Below, piece by piece: positions 10,762-21,333 of a stretch of DNA of 64,000 bases (positions are counted from its first letter, which is position 1; each line of letters begins with the position of its first letter). Source of the stretch: Favolaschia claudopus (taxonomy: Eukaryota; Basidiomycota; Agaricomycetes; Agaricales; Mycenaceae); NCBI GenBank assembly GCA_037176885.1, contig JAWWNJ010000031.1, positions 434,001 to 498,000 of the forward strand, in the 5' to 3' direction. A program made the position numbers and the translations under genes. The notes under the pieces were generated by a model. That model was not told the origin of the DNA. It was given only the letters and a program-made list of their open reading frames with translations, and made no database searches.

Positions 10762-12490
10762 CTACGACGATACGTCCCCGTCCTCGCCCTCCTCCGGCGA
10801 ACCCTCCTCTGATGTACACTCCTCGTCTGAATCATCAACCTTCAACTCCTCCGTCCAAAACTTCTTCTCCTGCGATCGCACGGACAAAAAAACGGGCAAG
10901 AAACACGACACACGATCCCAGCTGGCTCGATGAGAGGCAAGGGCCTCCGGCAGCTCGTCGGACGATGTCATGAGAGTGTCCAAGGTGGGGAAGAGATCAG
11001 AGATGAATGCGGCAACCTTGCCCTCCATATCATCCCGGGATAACAAATACGACGTCCCCACATACATGTACTGAAGCTGGTGAGCGATGCGATGCCCTGC
11101 TAGCTGTGTGAATGCTGGGATGTTCCTTGCATGCATGCGAATACCGAGAGCATCTAAATGCCGGCAGTGTCGGGCAAAAGGGAGGAGGCACTGGAGGGTA
11201 GCTCGCGGCGGCTGCGTGATGAGAACCTCATCGCAGAGGTGAAGGGAGGATAGGCTGGGCCATGCCTTGGCCATTTCTTCCAAGAAGTCGTCGCCAACAT
11301 CTACATCTGGGTATGTTTGGTACGCGACTTGCCGAAGTCCTTCAAAGGCCAGAAGAGGCCGGAGGACATCTGATGAGATGCGGTAAGACGCAAGCTCATC
11401 TTCGGCTGGGCGCGCCAAACCATCCCAGTCCTTAACCTCGATAGAATCCAAGGCGGTATGGTCCAGACACTCGTGAATGACCGTGTGCAGCTTCTGCCAA
11501 GCCGAAGTGGTCCAGGGAGACATCGGGGAAATGCTCAACGACGTAAGCTGGCGGGAAGCTATGATCTGGACAACGCCAGCACAGAAGTTGGCCGTTCGAC
11601 AGCGAATGCTCAGGTATTCCAGCTTGGGGAATGACGGACCGACAAGGAAGTCGGGGGGATGCGGGGGTGCAAGATCATCCACAAACCAAAGATTGAGAGT
11701 ATTCAGAGAGGAGAGATGGGCAATGTGTATGAAGCCGGCTTTGTCCAGGTTGGGAATGTAGAGATCAGTGAGATTTTCCCATCCACAAACCAAGTCGGAA
11801 ACCACAGGAATGGACCCCTGGCTATTTTGAGGAGGAAAAACCAACTCAAAATCGGAGACCTGTGGGCAGGCGGACCTAACAAACGGAAGGATCGATAGTT
11901 CCTCCGTGTTATCGAGGTTGAGGTGGATATTCCGGACTCGAGGTCCGAGAATATGCCTCAATATAGTGATGATGTCCTTTCTGCTTGAACACCACGTAAG
12001 ATCCACGAGCTTTGGCATTAAAGTTCGAACGGGAAGTGCCATGTCCAGCGCCCTGAGCAAGCCTTGGTGTAACTTGGGGGATGCAAATCCGGTAAGGCAA
12101 AGTTCTCTGATCCTTCCAGAGTAATAGAGCATCCTGGGCAGGTCTGTAGACTTCAAGGGACGACGTAGATGCTTCGGCAACCTGTTAATATCCTCACGCT
12201 GACGCCGCAAGTTTAGAGCGTACCAAAGTGGTGGTAGCACTTCGTCCAGTTCCCGCAACGCGTTCTTCCCATGCATCCTCTGGCATACATTTGATGAGAG
12301 GTGCGAGACTTTTCTGTTCCGACCAAAGACGATCCAGCGCTGGTTCAGTGAATATTTTCGAGGTTCGCGACAGAGCAAGTAAGGAAGCAAAACGAGTTTT
12401 CTTCGGGAGATATGGCTCTAATGATTCAAAGCAAATGAGGCTGACAATTTCCTGAATGGCAAACGCCTTGTGACAAGCGGTAGGCTCCAT
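10762..12490 (-). CDS. F-box/LRR-type protein, copy A
   Basis: Probable substrate-recognition subunit of an SCF ubiquitin ligase. Two exons (12490-12224 and 12171-10762, 52-nt phase-0 intron) encode about 558 aa. Exon 1 holds the F-box: IQEIVSLICFE, then ALSRTSKIFTEPALDRLW and LAPLIKCMPEDAWEE. Exon 2 begins HLRRPLKSTDLPR and continues with degenerate leucine-rich repeats (for example SDFELVFPP, LTDLYIPNLD, SLHLCDEVLI, LDALGIRMHA). The C-terminus is acidic (DDSDEE and following). The splice was placed by comparison with four paralogs in the window, which all cut immediately before the HLRRP-type segment. It is the closest relative of copy B, which lies just upstream on the same strand, with a mannosyltransferase 3-prime fragment between them. 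The target is unknown. Confidence 0.85.
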
Positions 12491-12595
12491 GAGCAGCAGA
12501 GATGAAGAGGTTTGAAGTTACTATTAGCGTTGAAGCATAATAAGTTGGATAGCCGAAAGCCGATCAATTGCAGCCAACAGTATGATGCTGTACAG

Positions 12596-12830
12596 AGGAG
12601 AATTGAATTACATGGAAAGTCCCAGATTTATTTAGCAAAGTACCACTGTGTAGGTTATGTACAACTCCTTTTGTTCGCATCAAGGCACAGACGCGCTGCA
12701 GCTTGTTCTGCCTCCGCCCCACTTCTGCAGCTGTACCCGCCGGTTTCTCTGGCCTCGCGTTCGCACCTGCAGACGACGATTGAGACGTATCCACAGCCGA
12801 GTTGAGCTCGCAGTCGCCGACTCGGATTCT
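12596..12830 (-). pseudogene. Decayed duplicate of the protein O-mannosyltransferase 3-prime end
   Basis: Read on the minus strand, this segment matches the coding end, stop region and 3-prime UTR of the intact mannosyltransferase gene (about 20733-20945) at a level I estimate by eye near 80%. Shared blocks include tgcaggtgcgaacgcgag, gcggaggcagaacaagctgc, agttgtacataac and aaatctgggac. In translation the shared peptide is SSAGANARP, followed in another frame by RRQNKLQR, so small insertions and deletions have shifted it. It lies between F-box copies B and A. On its own strand it is followed 110 bp later by the start of F-box A, just as the intact gene is followed by F-box copy C. Confidence 0.85.
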
Positions 12831-12958
12831 AAAACTCGATCTTGAATCTGGGTCCACCGCCGACCTCCCTCCCTTCGCTACTTGCGAAAAGAGCCTCTGC
12901 TGACCTTGCTTCTGGCGGGTCACCGCAGCGTATATATGTCACAACACTTGACGTCGAG

Positions 12959-14689
12959 CTACGAGGCGACCTCGGACTCCGACTCGTCTTCGTCCGGTGA
13001 CTCCTCTTCCTCCTCGTCGTCCGAATCGTCGTTGAACTCTTCCTTGCAAAGCTTCCTCTCTCGCGATCGCATGGACGAGAAAACCGGCACCAAATTCCCC
13101 ACACGGTCCCAGCTTTCACGGTAAGACTTGAGTGGCTCTGGTAATTCACCATCCAGGGTGAAGAGACCCTCTAACTTTGGAAAGAGATCAGAGATAAATG
13201 CTGCCACTTTGGCCTCCGTATCAGCCCAGAGATTCCGGAGCGACGACGTCCCGAGGTACATGTAGCCGAGTCGATGTGTCAGGCGCTTCCCAGCAATCTG
13301 CGTAAATGGCGGGACAGCAGCTGTCACATCGAGGCGGATTCCCAGAGTGTCCAGAGACCGACAATTGCGTGCGAAAGGGATGAGGCATTTGAGGGTCGCC
13401 CGCGGAGGCTGAGCGATGAGGACTTCGCCGCACAATTGAAGACAATATAGCCCGCGCCATGCCTTGGCCATTTCTTCGAGGAAATCATCGTCGACGTCGA
13501 TGCCGGGATATATCTGGAATGTGGCGTGTCCCAGCTCCCTGAAGGCCAGCAGCGGCCGGAGGACCTCTGATGAGATGCGGTAAGAGGGAAGCGCATCTTC
13601 GGCCGGGCGCTCCAACCCGTCGCAGTCCTCGATGGTGAGTGCTGCCAACGCCTTATGGTCCAGATGGTCGTGAATGACATTGAACAAGTGCTGCCAAGCC
13701 AAGGTGGTCCAAGACAACATTGGGTATATACTCAACGATGAAAATTCGCGGGAAGAAATCGCCTGGAGGATACCGGCACAGAACTTAGCAGTTCTACATG
13801 AGATCCTGAGGGTGCTCAATCTGGTGAAACATGGACCTGCAAAAAAATTCGGGGGAAGAGCTGCGTCGTCCACAGAAGTAAGACTGAGGGTCTCGAGAGA
13901 GGTGAGATGTGCGATGTGCGTGAGGCCAGTTTGATCAAGAGAGGGGACAGAGAGATGGGTGAGGTTTTCCAATCCGCACACTAAGTCGGAAACCACCGGA
14001 ATGAAAGTCCGGCTATCAGTGGGAAGGGAGAGACTGAAGGCTGAGACGAGGGGGCAAGCGGATCTAATGAAAGGTAGGATGGCCAAGCCAGTCGTGCTAT
14101 CGAATTCAAGGTGGAGGCTGCGAACTCGTGGACCAAGAATATGCCTCATCATAGTCGAGACATCTTTCTTATTAAAATCCCAAGTGAGACTCGCGAGTTT
14201 CGGCATCAAGGTTCGGATGGGAAGTGCCATGTCCAGCGCCCTGAGCAATTCGTGGTGCAGCTTGTTCTCTCCGTATCGGGAGAGATTCAGTTTTCTGATT
14301 CGCACGGAGTAGTAGAATACCCTAGATAAGTCTGTTGACTTGAGGGGACGCCGTAGATGCTTCGGTGAGCAGTGAATATCTCCAACGTTGCAAGTTTAGG
14401 GATACTGGGTACATACCAAAGTGGTGATTATATTTCGTCCGACGCCAGTGCCAGCAGTGTGTTCCTCCCATGCATCCTCTGGCATGCATTTCAAGAGAGG
14501 GGCAAGGCTTCGTTGTTCCCACCAAAGACGATCCAGCGCTGGCTCGGTGAATATTTTCGAAGTTCTCGACAAAGCGGTCAAGGAAGCAAAACGAGCTTTC
14601 TTCGGGAAATATGGCTCAGATGATTCAAAGCAGATGAGTCGAACAATTTCATGCATAGCGAGCGCTCTTTGACGAGCGGTGGGTTCCAT
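12959..14689 (-). CDS. F-box/LRR-type protein, copy B
   Basis: Two exons (14689-14417 and 14359-12959, 57-nt phase-0 intron) encode about 557 aa. Exon 1 is the F-box: MHEIVRLICFESSEPYFPKK, ALSRTSKIFTEPALDRLWWE, LKCMPEDAWEE. Exon 2 starts HLRRPLKSTDLSR and carries degenerate leucine-rich repeats (LTHLSVPSLDQ, LYCLQLCGEVLI, LDTLGIRLDV). It ends in a Glu/Asp/Ser tail (SDDEEEEESPDEDESE). The residues LLRALDMALP, RTLMPKL and RHILGPRVR are nearly identical in copy A, so these two are recent tandem copies. Probable SCF ubiquitin-ligase receptor; target unknown. Confidence 0.85.
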
Positions 14690-14853
14690 GAACGGCTCTT
14701 GGTCGTGGTAGTCGTGCTAAGCAAGCGCTAAGTAGAAATTTGAGTGTCGACTCGAATTCCTCCGACTCGTTTCTCACTGTCACGTGCGGGAGTTCAACTT
14801 CGCCTCTCCGTCTTCCTGAATTTCCTGGCTGTTTCCGCTCTTACATTTTTGCC

Positions 14854-17229
14854 ATGAAATCGGAGGACAGGAAGTACGACGATTCTGGCCGGAAGGTGAG
14901 GGATCTTTTGTCTTCTCTTCTCATGCCGCGACGATCCGACTGAGTATTTATTGGAAACGTCTAGGACGCCGAGGCACTCGCTGGCAGAGTGCCGAAGGTA
15001 GAAGAACCATCCTGCGTAAAGCTTGAAGGTCATACAGCCTCTCTCTTGAATGAGGACAATAAAGTCGCTTTGAAAGTCGAAGATTCCAATGTCACTGAAG
15101 TCAAGCCGAAGGTTGAAATTGGTAAGGATGCCTAAGGACGCTCACGAAGCCGAGCATAACGAAGTTATCTGCTGTCCCTTCTCCTAGAGTCATCCACGCC
15201 GAAGCTTGAAAAGAAGGATCTGCTCTGCAAAGTCGAGGAAGTAGACGTCAAACCCAAACACGAATTCGGCCGCGTTCCAAAAAGAGAAAAAGACGATGTT
15301 GAATCTCCCATGAAACCCCTTGAGGTGTCTCTCCAGCGAGAGGTGAACAGACGGAGTCCCATGAGTTATCTCATGATTAGTAGCTCATATTTGATAGGAC
15401 GCGCCTTCCTCAGATGTGCGCGAAATACAAGAGGAACCCGTCCTGGATTTCGGAGCAGAGTCGGAGGTTTCTATTGTGCTGAAGCTTTATTTTCCTGGCC
15501 CCTCACTCACATTTTTAAAGGCTCGTGCTACGTCGGAGTACGGCACGGTCCCATCCTCGGACGATACAGACAGAAATGCATACGTTTCAAGCTTGGACAG
15601 CCCGACTCGGACTCGACCTGCAGATCAAGTCTCCGGATCACACTCACCCGTCGAGGCGGAGTCAACGGTTGAGCCTCCTTCGGATGCTCGGGATGGGATT
15701 TTGTCGCGAGAAACATCAACTGACATTGTCAAGGCAGAGCCCGTTGACATGGATGTTGATTCGTCGTTAGATTCAACCGAAGTCTTTGAGCCGCCGCCGG
15801 AGAAAAGACGCAGAATTGTGATGGACGCTGTGGACGTCCCTTTGGTTCTGTCGGCAAGAGCCCATGCGGACGCAGAGCGTCGGGCACTGGATAAACAAAT
15901 GGAGCTGATGTTGCGCAACGTATACTTTCCCTTCTTCAGAAACATGTTGAAATTGTACTGAACTTGCTGTGTCTAGCCGAAGGTCAAAAAACCGAAAAAT
16001 GCTCCCGTTCTCAGTCTTGACACTGTCAGGGCGCGACTCCGGCAGCACAACATCAGTTTCGAGCCTTACACAATCGACTTGGATCCAGAAATTCGAGATG
16101 TTACCGTGAGGCGCGATTTCATGGCGGGCGAGTATGGGGGAAGTTCTCAACGAACATATCCGAAAATCGCGAAAAAATTCTATCAGCGAACGAAACTCAG
16201 GTGGTTCATGTATCTGAATCTTGATTTGAATCCCCAGTGTCCTGAGATTCCCGGGGCTCCCGGGCTCCAATTCGATGCTACCTGTCCCGGAGACAGTGAT
16301 TTATCGGACTCGGACGAGGATGAAGACGACGACTCTAACGCTGGGGATGAAGAAGACAGCGTCGGAGACGTAGGAGACGATGTTCGGGATGAGGACCATA
16401 GTGTTAGGGACGATAATGAAGACAAGAAACCCGACCCAATCAACGATGATCCGACGATGATACTCTTCTCCCGCCTTCAAGCAAATATGTGGCAATACCA
16501 AGGACAATATCTTCTACATGCGGCTGAAAATCTGACTCTCGAAGAATGGAGACAACAGCCGTTGAAGGTTCGATAACATCTCATCACATTCTTTTCTGCC
16601 ATTGTTAGCGCAAGTTAGCTAAGGGATCGACGTACAGGTCCGACAAGCCTGGGCCAAGGAGCTAGCAAAAAAAGAATGGGGACGTACCATTCGCGCTGAG
16701 GTCACTCTGCGACGTCAGCTTCGGCGACAGCCCACTCCAGCTGAGAAACAGGCCGCCCTAAACAAGAAGCCGAAGAATATGTTTTTGACCGCAACTCAAC
16801 AGGAAATACTCAAGGCTTTTGACAATGGATATGCGGTAGCTTTCGCGCGTTCTCACACAAATCTTTGCTTGCTAACCCCGTGTACCTGCTTTCAAGGTCA
16901 TTGTCGTTTACACGATGAAATGTGTGGGATACAACTATAACTTGCAAAGAGATTTAGCAGAGAAGATGCCGAACTTTGTGCCCAAGCCTAGGGCAAAGAA
17001 GAACAAAGAGCAGATCGACGGGGATACTAAGACGACCAAGAAAGCCACAATCAAAGTCCCAGCGGGTAGGCACGTCGCAGCGACTGGGCAGAAACGTAAA
17101 CGGAAAGAGTGGGACAGCGAGACTGAGCCTGAGGACGACTCCGACCTTGGTCAGGATACTTCTGACGATGAATCTGAGGCGGAGGTCTATTACCGTCGAG
17201 GCACAAGATCGCGGCCCATTATTTTGTAG
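14854..17229 (+). CDS. DUF6697-like nuclear protein with SUMO-consensus-rich N-terminus, copy 1
   Basis: Seven phase-consistent exons (14854-14895, 14965-15121, 15188-15342, 15398-15919, 15977-16567, 16638-16835, 16897-17229) encode about 665 aa. Residues 1-120 are highly charged and carry repeated Lys-x-Glu tetrapeptides (VKLE, LKVE, PKVE, CKVE and, later, VKAE). Then come a disordered Ser/Asp-rich part, a basic run (PKVKKPK) and the conserved core: VRRDFMAGEYGGSSQRTYPK, WFMYLNLDLNPQCPEIPGAP. An acidic insert follows, then the conserved end with EWGRTIRAEVTLRRQ, AFDNGY and MKCVGYNYNLQRDLAEK, and a Lys/Arg-rich tail (QKRKRKEW). From memory the core resembles DUF6697 of Agaricomycetes, whose function is unknown. 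A nuclear location is inferred from the basic clusters. The window carries a paralog at 42097-44006 (minus strand) sharing core and end. Start chosen as the first ATG of a phase-matched exon chain. Confidence 0.8.
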
Positions 17230-17700
17230 TCTGTTAATGCCTGTTGGTTGAACTTGAATTATTCACCAGCAGTTCATGCTCTCGCGAATAAAACGGAGAC
17301 GCCGTTTGCTCACAATGTTTTTCAATCCAAGCTACTTACTTATACTCTAATATGACCAGATATCTGAGCTCTGGAGTCATCTGAATGTGGATGCGTTCCA
17401 ATATTCAATTGCAATCTCACGTTCGAATTCGTAAATCGGGAAAATTCCAAGTTTCTACTCTCTTTGCTCAAGTAGAAAATATAGCAATGTCCTTCATGCA
17501 TCTTTCTGTACGGTGTATGTGAGTTTATGTGAGGTTCATACGCTCTGTTAGTCCAGTGAATATTCTAGTTGAACCTTGAGTTGAACCAAAGTTGAACACT
17601 GCTTTCCGGCGCATCAGCTGAGTCCTAATTTGGAAATCTCTGATCTTCACCAAATCTCCACGTTTGCTGGCATTTCTTCTTTCTTCTCTTCTTTGGCGCT
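17230..17700. other. Intergenic region and mannosyltransferase promoter
   Basis: No coding exon was found. The right end is the promoter of the O-mannosyltransferase and contains three GTTGAAC repeats (see separate entry). Confidence 0.5.
17568..17597 (+). promoter_or_regulatory. Three GTTGAAC repeats spaced about one helical turn apart
   Basis: GTTGAAC begins at 17568, 17580 and 17591, giving spacings of 12 and 11 bp, about 105-130 bp upstream of the mannosyltransferase ATG. Helical phasing suggests a cooperative protein-binding site, but chance cannot be excluded. Confidence 0.35.
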
Positions 17701-20700
17701 ATGTCTGCCAGCGTTAGAGCTAGGAGACCTGCTTCTCCTCCTCCGGGGACGTCTCACGCGCCTCCGATGACTTCTCAGCGATTTCCGCACGCGCGGCAAG
17801 ACCACTTAGACGCGGATATGCGGCGGGCAGCAGCTTCTAAAGGTCTTGCTCCCGGTCGTACAAAAGTGTATCCTTTGGGCGGTCTACATATCAGCTCTGG
17901 CGAGTGGAAGCTGCTAGCGGTTATCCTGATTGTCGCGTCTGCTGTGCGGTTATTCCGATTGTCGAAACCGGCAAGCGTTGTGTGAGTTTACGGCGGTTTA
18001 CCGGTGAATCTGGAGCTGAAAGACCATTAGTTTTGACGAGGTGCACTTTGGCAAGTTCGCGAGCAAGTATATCAAGACTCAGTACTTTGTTGACGTTCAC
18101 CCACCTTTGGCAAAACTCTTGATCACTCTGGCCGCATTTGTGTTTGGGTATGACGGAAGTTTTGACTTCAAAGACATTGGAAAGTGAGTGAACAGCTCGC
18201 AGTTGTAAATTTCTGGCCCTGACGTGTGCAAAGACCGTACGACGACGTCCCCTACGTGGCCATGCGACTCGTACCTGCACTGTTCGGTATCGCGACTATC
18301 CCTCTTTCCTACTTGACTCTCCGCGGCCTCGACTGCCGCGCGACAACCGCACTCCTTGCCTCTCTTTTCCTCACCTTCGAAAACGCCATCGTCACCCAGT
18401 CCCGATACATCCTCCTCGACTCTCCCCTCGTGTTCTTCACCGCCCTCACCATCTTCTTCTGGGTCGGCTTCTGCAACGAGGACAAACACGAACCGTTCAC
18501 AGAGTCGTGGTGGTTCTGGCTCTTCATGTCCGGCCTCTCGCTCGGCGCCGTCTTCAGCTGCAAGTGGGTCGGCCTCTTCACCATCGCCACCGTCGGCCTC
18601 AGCACCATTCAACAGCTCTGGGTACTCCTTGGCGACTTACGCGTTCCCCCGCGCGTGTGGATGCGCCATTTTGTCGCCCGCGCGCTTTGCCTCATCGTCG
18701 TCCCCATCATCTTCTACATGGGCATGTTTCAGATTCACTTTCTGATCCTTGGTAGTTCCGGCGACGGAGATGGGTTCATGAGCTCCGAGTTCCAGCATAC
18801 GCTTGGAGGACGTGGCATGCTGGACACTTTTGCAGACGTCGCCGTGAACTCGCAGCTCACCCTACGCCATGTGAATACGCAGGGTGGTTACTTGCACTCT
18901 CATGCACACAACTACCCGGGTGGAAGCAAGCGTGCGTACTTTTCATTTATTTTCTTTGTAGTCTCCCTGACATCTCGCTTCAGAGCAACAGATAACGCTG
19001 TACCCGCATCGTGACTCGAATAACGACTGGCGCATTTACAATGCCACATGGGAAGCCGAAAATGAGAACGGCGGACTAATGTACATCAAAGACAAGATGC
19101 GCGTCAAGCTCGAACATATCTCGACCGGGAAGCGTTTACACTCGCACGACGTACGGCCGCCCGTCTCAGACGTCGATTTCCAGAACGAAGTTTCCGCATA
19201 TGGCATGCCTGGCTTCGAAGGAGATGCCAACGACGACTGGTGGGTCGAAATTGTGCACGGCGACAAACGCGACTCCGAGTCGACCAAGCGGCTTCGCACG
19301 CTCCGAACCAAGTTCCGTCTGCGACATGCCCTCACTGGGTGTTACCTGTTTTCGCACAAGATCAAGCTCCCTGAGTGGGGCTTTGAGCAACAGGAAGTAA
19401 CATGTAACAAGAATGCGGTCATGGCGAACTCGTTGTGGTACATTGAAACTGCGTCTCACCCTGATCGTGCGTTTGAGCCTTGTACTCTGTGACTCTGCGC
19501 TAACCGATTATTTTAGTTCCCGCCGATGCTCCGAAGGTCAACTACAAGCTTCCTGGATTCATGGCCAAGTTCTTGGAGTTGCAGCAAGTGATGTTTATCA
19601 CTAACGCTGGGTTGACTGATCGGCATACATTTGACTCTCGCCCAGAGTCGTGGCCACGACTTCGTCGCGGAATCGTATGTGCTTTTTACGTCGTCCGAGG
19701 CCCATTTCTCAATAACATTGCTGTTCTTAGAACTTCTGGGTCAAGGACCGCACGCAGATCTACCTGATCGGTAACCCGATGGTCTGGTGGATGTCTACGC
19801 TTGCTGTCTTCAGTTACATCGCTGTACGCGGTCTCCTCATTCTCCGAGCGAAGCGCGGATACCGCGATTTCGATAACTGTACGTTCCTCCTATCATTTTT
19901 CTGATCATACTCTGAGATCCAACAGCGAGAGTGGTCAAGTATGACGGCGTGTGTGGCTTCCTCTTCCTCGGCTGGTTCCTACACTACTTCCCTTTCTACC
20001 TCATGGGCCGCCAGCTTTTCCTGCACCACTATCTGCCAGCTCTTTACTTCGGCATCCTCCTCATGTCCGGCGTATTCGACCTTGTAACTTCGTCGCTACG
20101 CCCCAGAGTGCGTCTTCAGATTGCCGGGGTCCTTATCATCCTGGTCGTTTGGAATTTTGCGTACTTTAGCCCCCTCGCATACGGCAATCAATGGACGAAG
20201 AGCAAGTGCAATAATGCTAAATGGTTGAAAACATGGGACTTCTCATGGTACGTGGTTTGTGGCCTCGTTTGTCTGGTCTAACTCCGTCCCTTGATCTAGT
20301 AACGACTTCCCTGATTCAGTGCGTAGCTCGATCAGTCGCTAACAGAACTGCCGCTAATTGTGCTTCTAGTATGCTGAGTACACTGCCGCCGCTGGGCCCA
20401 CACAGCACCAGGCACCGGCCAACCCCACAGTCGCTGGTGGGCATAACCCACCGGAAGCGGAGCCCGACGCAGAAAAAACCTCCGCGTTCGAGGTGAAGCC
20501 CGAACCAGGGCACGACATTTTTGGTGGTGATCGCGACGCTCAGAGCAAAGCCTTCCGCCCACCCGTCGTCGACGAAGACGCTATCATTGAGTCTGTGATT
20601 CGGGTGACTACGGAGGGGGCAGTGGATGAGGCTGGCTCAGTGGACGCTGCTTCTGTTAGCAGCGAAGGGGAGAGTTCGTCTGCGGCTGGGTCTTCTTCTT

Positions 20701-20882
20701 CAGACTCAAGTTCGAGTTCGAGTTCGGCTTCCGAGTCGGTGTCTGCGAGCTCGGATTCGGCTGCGGATGCGTCCTCGTCTGCAGGTGCGAACGCGAGACC
20801 AGCGAAACCGGCGGGACCGGCTGGAGAGGCGGAGGCGGAGGCAGAACAAGCTGCAAAGGATTTGTTCCCTGACGCGGTGTGA
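17701..20882 (+). CDS. PMT2: Dolichyl-phosphate-mannose:protein O-mannosyltransferase (PMT2-type)
   Basis: Transfers mannose from dolichol phosphate to Ser/Thr of secretory proteins in the ER, normally as a PMT1/PMT2-type heterodimer. After a cytosolic N-tail, the first membrane helix (LLAVILIVASAVRLFRL) leads to the catalytic loop FDEVHFGKFASKYIK with its Asp-Glu pair. Multiple membrane segments follow, then the MIR region (QITLYPHRDSNNDW, HDVRPPVSDVDFQ, LTGCYLFSHKIKLPEWGFEQ), YLIGNPMVWW and the C-terminal FYLMGRQLFLHHYLPALYF. About nine exons were traced, all in phase where checked. Assignment to the PMT2 subfamily rests on the DSRPESWPRLRRGINFW and GRQLFLHHYLPA segments; PMT4 is the alternative. 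The C-terminus is unusual: after WDFSCNDFPDSY it runs on for about 160 residues, including a long Ser run and an Ala/Glu-rich end, whereas family members normally stop near here. A decayed copy of this 3-prime end lies at 12596-12830. Confidence 0.92.
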
Positions 20883-21333
20883 AAAAAAAGTAGTTGTACA
20901 TAACTTACATGGTGATTTGCTATATAAATCTGGGACATTCTAATTTAATTATCCTTTGTACTCGACTATGCATCTTCAGACGATTCTGCTCAAGTTCTGC
21001 TGCATAACTGCAAAGCTTGTCAGAGGATAAGCTAGGGAAACGTGCGGGATGGGATAGCGTGAGCCGACGCGTCACTCTTTACGCGTTTTCGCGTTGACCA
21101 TCACCATCTCACACACGCTGTTTTGCCCACCTCCGCGTCCCTTTTCTTGAGTGCTTGGGTAGATTTGGGTTGCTGCCCACGGCACCGGCCCCTTTCCTTC
21201 CTTCGCGCTCAGAGCCCGCTCGCAACCTCACTTTCCGCTAGTACTACTGTACGACGTGTAGAGCATTTGCTCAGACTTTGAGCGAGCTTAGCCTATCCTC
21301 CTCCACCCAGTGTAGGGTGCCGGTAGTATTATA
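20883..21333. other. Intergenic region between mannosyltransferase and F-box copy C
   Basis: Holds the mannosyltransferase 3-prime UTR, part of which is duplicated at 12596-12830, and the F-box C promoter, which is C/T-rich. No coding exon is seen. Confidence 0.5.

Noticed and set aside
20540..20938. Minus-strand Ala/Ser/Glu-rich frame of 132 codons
   Set aside because: Complement of the Ser-rich tail of the mannosyltransferase; low complexity only, no independent signals.
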